A stretch of 64,000 nucleotides of DNA from Actinostola sp. cb2023 (lineage: Eukaryota; Cnidaria; Anthozoa; Actiniaria; Actinostolidae): the NCBI GenBank assembly GCA_033675265.1, contig JAUJYZ010000906.1, forward strand, positions 208,501-272,500, given 5' to 3'. The translations under genes were made by a program, and so were the position numbers. Below the pieces are notes generated by a model that was not told the origin of the DNA, searched no databases, and saw nothing but the letters and a program-made list of their open reading frames with translations. Of the stretch, positions 52,601 through 58,600 are shown piece by piece (the stretch's first letter is position 1; every line of letters starts with the position of its first letter).

Positions 52601-55600
52601 GTTCGGTTGGATCAGGAATGAGCTCTGATAAAGCCTTCAAAGGGTATGAGATTCTCAAAAATGTATTCACAACAGTAGTCTGAAAATTAAAGAACACGTT
52701 GGTGTAGAAATCTGAGCGAGAAATTGTGTTTTTGAGTGGTTTTGAGCGATTCGAAAAGCTTGGTTCAACCGGTCATTTTATAGTTTTGAGTATGAGTTTG
52801 TTTGTTTCTCAAAAGCATTATTTTTCTATAAGGCGTTCCCTAAAAAATACTAGAAATAAAGAATAATAGTTGTTGAAGTCCCCTGTGTAGTTTTCTTGAG
52901 GTTTTGAGTTGTATTTTAATATTCGATGTTGGTCCGAGTTGTCTTGTGAATTTTGATTTGTTGACGAGCGCTGAACAGCGACCGATGAAGGCTGAAGTTA
53001 GGATTTGTGTACAATTTCTAAGCCGTGGTGGATGCCTGGGCTCTGACTTGTTGCTTTATACCTCGTCTTTTTATCCTTCATTTGGCTAACACATTTAATT
53101 TAGCCGCTTTTTAGATCGGGAATCACGACTCCTATATAACACATTGCGCATGTGCGAGACAATTCAGTAGTACAAGACCCCATGCTTTCGCTAGACACAC
53201 ACCCCATTTGCCCTATCTGATTTGATTTGATTTTGACTTTATTTTTAGTGACGATTGTCTATGGAATTAGTGGTCATGAGTAGTGTTTTGGATTTGACAA
53301 TGTCCCACATCGATTGGAAGAGAGATACATTTCTGTATATAAATGGTTCCAATACATGTATATAGATACTAGGCCCCGGTACCTGGGCTAGGCATTGCAA
53401 ACCTTCTCCCCTTGCCCTCCCCCTTCGCTGATCCTCAACCCTGTCCCCTATTTATATTTGGGTCTCGATAGCATGTGACCGGATATTGCACAACTTTGCG
53501 ATTTTCTGACATTGAAAAAATAATAATAAAATACGCGTTGGGTTTTATAACTCGTGCGGCCTACGGCCTGGGCACGAGTAATAATAATAATAATAACTTA
53601 GCAAAAAGATAAGCGATATGCCCACGATATACTTATACCACGTTTCAACATATTGCAAGACTTGAAGTTACATACATCCAAAAAAAAAAGAAAAGAAAAA
53701 AAAAAAAGACTGGATGTTACATACATGTACATTGTATGTATTACCACAGGCAGCCCAAGCTGTGATCTTGTGAATAATTGTAGAGAATGTATGTAGAATT
53801 ACAAAATAACGTACAATGGCACTTACGTTGTCAATAAAGGACTGAAAATTCACCACAGCGTTGATAATTTACTGTTCTATTGCCCTGTTCTATTGCCCTG
53901 CGTTTTAGGCCGTTTTTATTTGGGAGAAAAAAATTAAAAATGGCCTAAAACGCAAAACTAACACATCAGGGCAATAGAACAGTAAATTATCAACGCTGTG
54001 GTGAATTTTCAGTCCTTTATTGACAACGTAAGTGCCATTATACGTTATTTTGTAATTCTACATACATTCTCTACAATTATTCACAAGATCACAGCTTGGG
54101 CTGCCTGTGGTAATACAAGGTACAGTGAATAGACTTAAATATGTCCAAAAATTAATGAAGTGCATGACAAGAAAAATAGCCTAAGTAAACAACAATAATA
54201 AATAATAATAATAATAATTTAATAATAATAACTTAATAATTTAATACAGTAAAAGACTTACTTGTCCTTTGTGAGTTTGTCTTTAGAATTAGCAATAGTT
54301 GCCCACACTGGACATTGGAATGATGCATCAAGTGATATACACAGAAGATTGCCACACATTAGCCAGCGACTATTACTAATAATAAAACATTGATTAATGA
54401 ATAACTGTGATCTGCAAAAAGAGGGTTTGGTCACATGATCCTTATGTACCCCAATGCATGCATACTCAAAATTAATAAAAACCACATGTGATGGATGGGG
54501 TTTGTACTTGTTTTTCCAGCCATGCTCAAGCATGGACCCAGTTGACTTTTGGCCTAAAGATACATGTACATGCAACTTCTGTGACTGAGGCTTTTCAGTC
54601 ACTGACATGAAAAATGCAATTAGAGCAGATTTCGAATGACTGTGAAAAAGTTACGGCATGGACGTGCTGTGCCGTGCCAATTTAGGATTTCGAACGAATC
54701 CGTGCCGTGACCGCGCCGTGACCGTGTGCCGTGATTCTTCACAGTCATACGAAATCTGCTCTAACCTATACTGTATTAATGTAGCTATAAGCTCTCAAAG
54801 TATGAAAAAGCCTTTAGTTACTGTACGTATTGTGGTAAAATATGATAAAATGCTTATTGACTGAGTTACGTCGGGCCTGATATAATATTACATGTAATTT
54901 GATTCTTGGTCATTAAATGTACGGCCTGAATGCAAGCAAGTACCGTATTAAGCACCCTGGGTGCTTATTTCAAATTCTGTGGTCAAGCGGGCGCTTAAAT
55001 GAGGGGGGTGGGGGGATGCTTAATCGAGGGGGGCGCTTAATATAAAAACGTGATTTGACTGACTCGCAAACATAACTTTAATACGGTACTATATACATAT
55101 ACATTTAGGAACATGCCGTAACTTTGTAATAAAACACAAGTTGTATGCCATATTCTGTAATCTCTTACTGTACCATATTTCTTGGGGGAGGGGAGGGGGA
55201 GGGTGCTTAATCGAGGATATACAGTACATCATGACCTCGAGCCAAATATTTATATCCCGTCCATCCCTCCCACTCTGTGAGTCAACAAGTACATACACAT
55301 TGCTTGCCTCTCCCTTGCCACAAGTCCCTACTGTAACTTACATTGGATTTCCTGTGGTAGATGTCACAGCTGCTCTTACCACAGGGAGCCCAAGCAACAA
55401 CAACAGCCAGACTTACCACAGGGAACCCAATAAATAAAACAAGCTCACAAGGAAAAATGTGAACAAATCAACTAGTTCAGACAGTGGGTTAAAATGATTT
55501 TTCTTGACAAACAAATTGTAGGTAGGAACTTGCGGAGAGTTTAATAATTATAGAGCTATGACAGCCATCACTTTATAGGTTACACACCAGTACTAGTGAG

Positions 55601-58600
55601 AGAGCTGTATAAATGTACATGTATTTGCTTCTACTGAGTTTTTATTAGTTTACTTACTCTGGGTCAATATCTGTAGCTTTATTGGTCAGTTTGAACTGCA
55701 GCAAAAATGACAGCCCTTCCTGGGAGTCTGAGTCAACTTTAAGAAGTCTGATTCTATTACAACACCAGAAATAATAGACAGTTTAATGGCCACATTCAAA
55801 TTATCTAACATAAACACGTATTAGTACAATGGTGAAAGGAAATCTACGACACCATAAAAAAGAGTACTTAACCTTACTGATGTTCCTTACTCCGACGAAG
55901 GGCTAAGGCTCGAAACGTCAGTAAGGTGGGTTTTTTTTACGGTGTCATAGATTTCCTTTAACTATTGAATTTATCATTATACACTGACACAGCCCATACT
56001 AGTGTACTTGCTCGTTTCCACATGTACGAATACATTGTACAACACTTTTGGGCTTTCAGGAAAAAGCGTTCTATAAATAAATTATTTTTATTATGTACGT
56101 TGTACTTTACCTGTACATCATAATATTTTTACAATCAAATTGACCATCTTTAAGGAACTTTCTGATTCCATCCTTCAAGTTATGAAAGCACTCTTCTCTC
56201 AATAGAGTAAACTTGGTCTTGAGATATTCTTCCTCAGAGCTGTATCTGAATGAGTCGTCCTTTTCATCTTTTCTTACTTTGATAGATGGCAAGTCTTTCC
56301 AGTGAGTGGCTGATGACAAGAAATCAAAATGGCACTCTGGTATAAATACATTTATATCTGAGGATTGATGGTTAGGTTTGGGTTTTTATGGTGGGTAAGC
56401 TATGTGCTTAGGTTAGTTTTAAGGTAGAAATTGAGGGACAGTTGTGGTGCTACGTGTATTCCCAGCAGTCCCACCTTGCACAAATAAGGGAGAACAGATG
56501 CAGTGGAATAATGCCATTTTATCGAAGTAGCAAAAACCTTTCCAGGAGCAAGGAGCAAGGAGCGAGGAACAAGGAGCATGGAGCAAGGAGCAAGGGTGGT
56601 TTAGTTGGTTAGTGCACAGCCTTGCAAGGAGCAAGGAGCAAGGGTGGTTTAGTTGGTTAGTGCACAGCCTTGCAAGGAGCAAGGAGCAAGGGTGGTTTAG
56701 TTGGTTAGTGCACAGCCTTGCAAGGAGCAAGGAGCAAGGGTGGTTTAGTTGGTTAGTGCACAGCCTTGCAAGGAGCAAGGAGCAAGGGTGGTTTAGTTGG
56801 TTAGTGCACAGCCTTGCAAGGAGCAAGGAGCAAGGGTGGTTTAGTTGGTTAGTGCACAGCCTTGCAAGGAGCAAGGAGCAAGGGTGGTTTAGTTGGTTAG
56901 TGCACAGCCTTGCAAGGAGCAAGGAGCAAGGGTGGTTTAGTTGGTTAGTGCACAGCCTTGCAAGGAGCAAGGAGCAAGGGTGGTTTAGTTGGTTAGTGCA
57001 CAGCCTTGCAAGGAGCGAGGAGCAAGGGTGGTTTAGTTGGTTAGTGCACAGCCTTGCAAGGAGCGAGGAGCAAGGGTGGTTTAGTTGGTTAGTGCACAGC
57101 CTTGCAAGGAGCAAGGAGCAAGGGTGGTTTAGTTGGTTAGTGCACAGCCTTGCAAGGAGCAAGGAGCAAGGGTGGTTTAGTTGGTTAGTGCACAGCCTTG
57201 CAAGGAGCAAGGAGCAAGGGTGGTTTAGTTGGTTAGTGCACAGCCTTGCAAGGAGCAAGGAGCAAGGGTGGTTTAGTTGGTTAGTGCACAGCCTTGCAAG
57301 GAGCAAGGAGCAAGGGTGGTTTAGTTGGTTAGTGCACAGCCTTGCAAGGAGCAAGGAGCAAGGGTGGTTTAGTTGGTTAGTGCACAGCCTTGCAAGGAGC
57401 AAGGAGCAAGGGTGGTTTAGTTAGTTGGTTAGTGCACAGCCTTGCAAGGAGCAAGGAGCAAGGGTGGTTTAGTTGGTTAGTGCACAGCCTTGCAAGGAGC
57501 AAGGAGCAAGGGTGGTTTAGTTGGTTAGTGCACAGCCTTGCAAGGAGCAAGGAGCAAGGGTGGTTTAGTTGGTTAGTGCACAGCCTTGCAAGGAGCAAGG
57601 AGCAAGGGTGGTTTAGTTGGTTAGTGCACAGCCTTGCAAGGAGCAAGGAGCAAGGGTGGTTTAGTTGGTTAGTGCACAGCCTTGCAAGGAGCAAGGAGCA
57701 AGGGTGGTTTAGTTGGTTAGTGCACAGCCTTGCAAGGAGCAAGGAGCAAGGGTGGTTTAGTTGGTTAGTGCACAGCCTTGCAAGGAGCAAGGAGCAAGGG
57801 TGGTTTAGTTGGTTAGTGCACAGCCTTGCAAGGAGCAAGGAGCAAGGGTGGTTTAGTTGGTTAGTGCACAGCCTTGCAAGGAGCAAGGAGCAAGGGTGGT
57901 TTAGTTGGTTAGTGCACAGCCTTGCAAGGAGCAAGGAGCAAGGGTGGTTTAGTTGGTTAGTGCACAGCCTTGCAAGGAGCAAGGAGCAAGGGTGGTTTAG
58001 TTGGTTAGTGCACAGCCTTCTAAGCAAGAGGTGACTGGTTCGATTATTCATGACCTCACATCCTACATTGTAAATGTTTTGACTTCCCCATAATCCATGT
58101 AGCTCAGTGGGGGATAGAGGGAGGGGGTAAAAGGGGGCACCATCCACCCCCAGGGAGACCAGGGTGAAGGGACACAGACGTTAATTTTGGCCTTTACCTT
58201 TAACCATGGGCTATCATGTTCTTTCTTGTCCCTGCCCATCACACAACATCGCTCCATTGTTGTTTTCCCCCCACCCATGTTAATTATTACCATCTAAGAG
58301 GTGAAAGCTATGAACCTTCAGTTAATGAACTTCGTTGAGTATTAAAAAAACTTACCATTAGCGAGTAGTTCACACGAAGCTGGAAGTAGGGGTTTTTGAT
58401 TCCATTGCAGATGTTCAAGGTCATCCTTGGCTCCAGTGACATTCAAAGCAAGGGAAGAAACCAATTTCTGCATAAATCCAATGCAATCTGCAGGATTCTG
58501 TGCAAGAATTAGACTGGGCAAGATTCCAAGAACATTGATTCCACACTTGGGAAGCACTTGGACTATATTTTCAATGAATTTTGTTACAAGATTCACATGA

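Noticed and set aside
52353..52697. Minus-strand ORF of 114 codons
   Set aside because: It crosses the back-to-back transposon ends at 52.54 kb and shows no recognisable domain.
56419..58147. LLLARLCTNQLNHPCS and WLVHSLARSKEQGWFS repeat open frames
   Set aside because: Both strands are open because the unit is 48 bp; the unit is explained by a tRNA-derived element.
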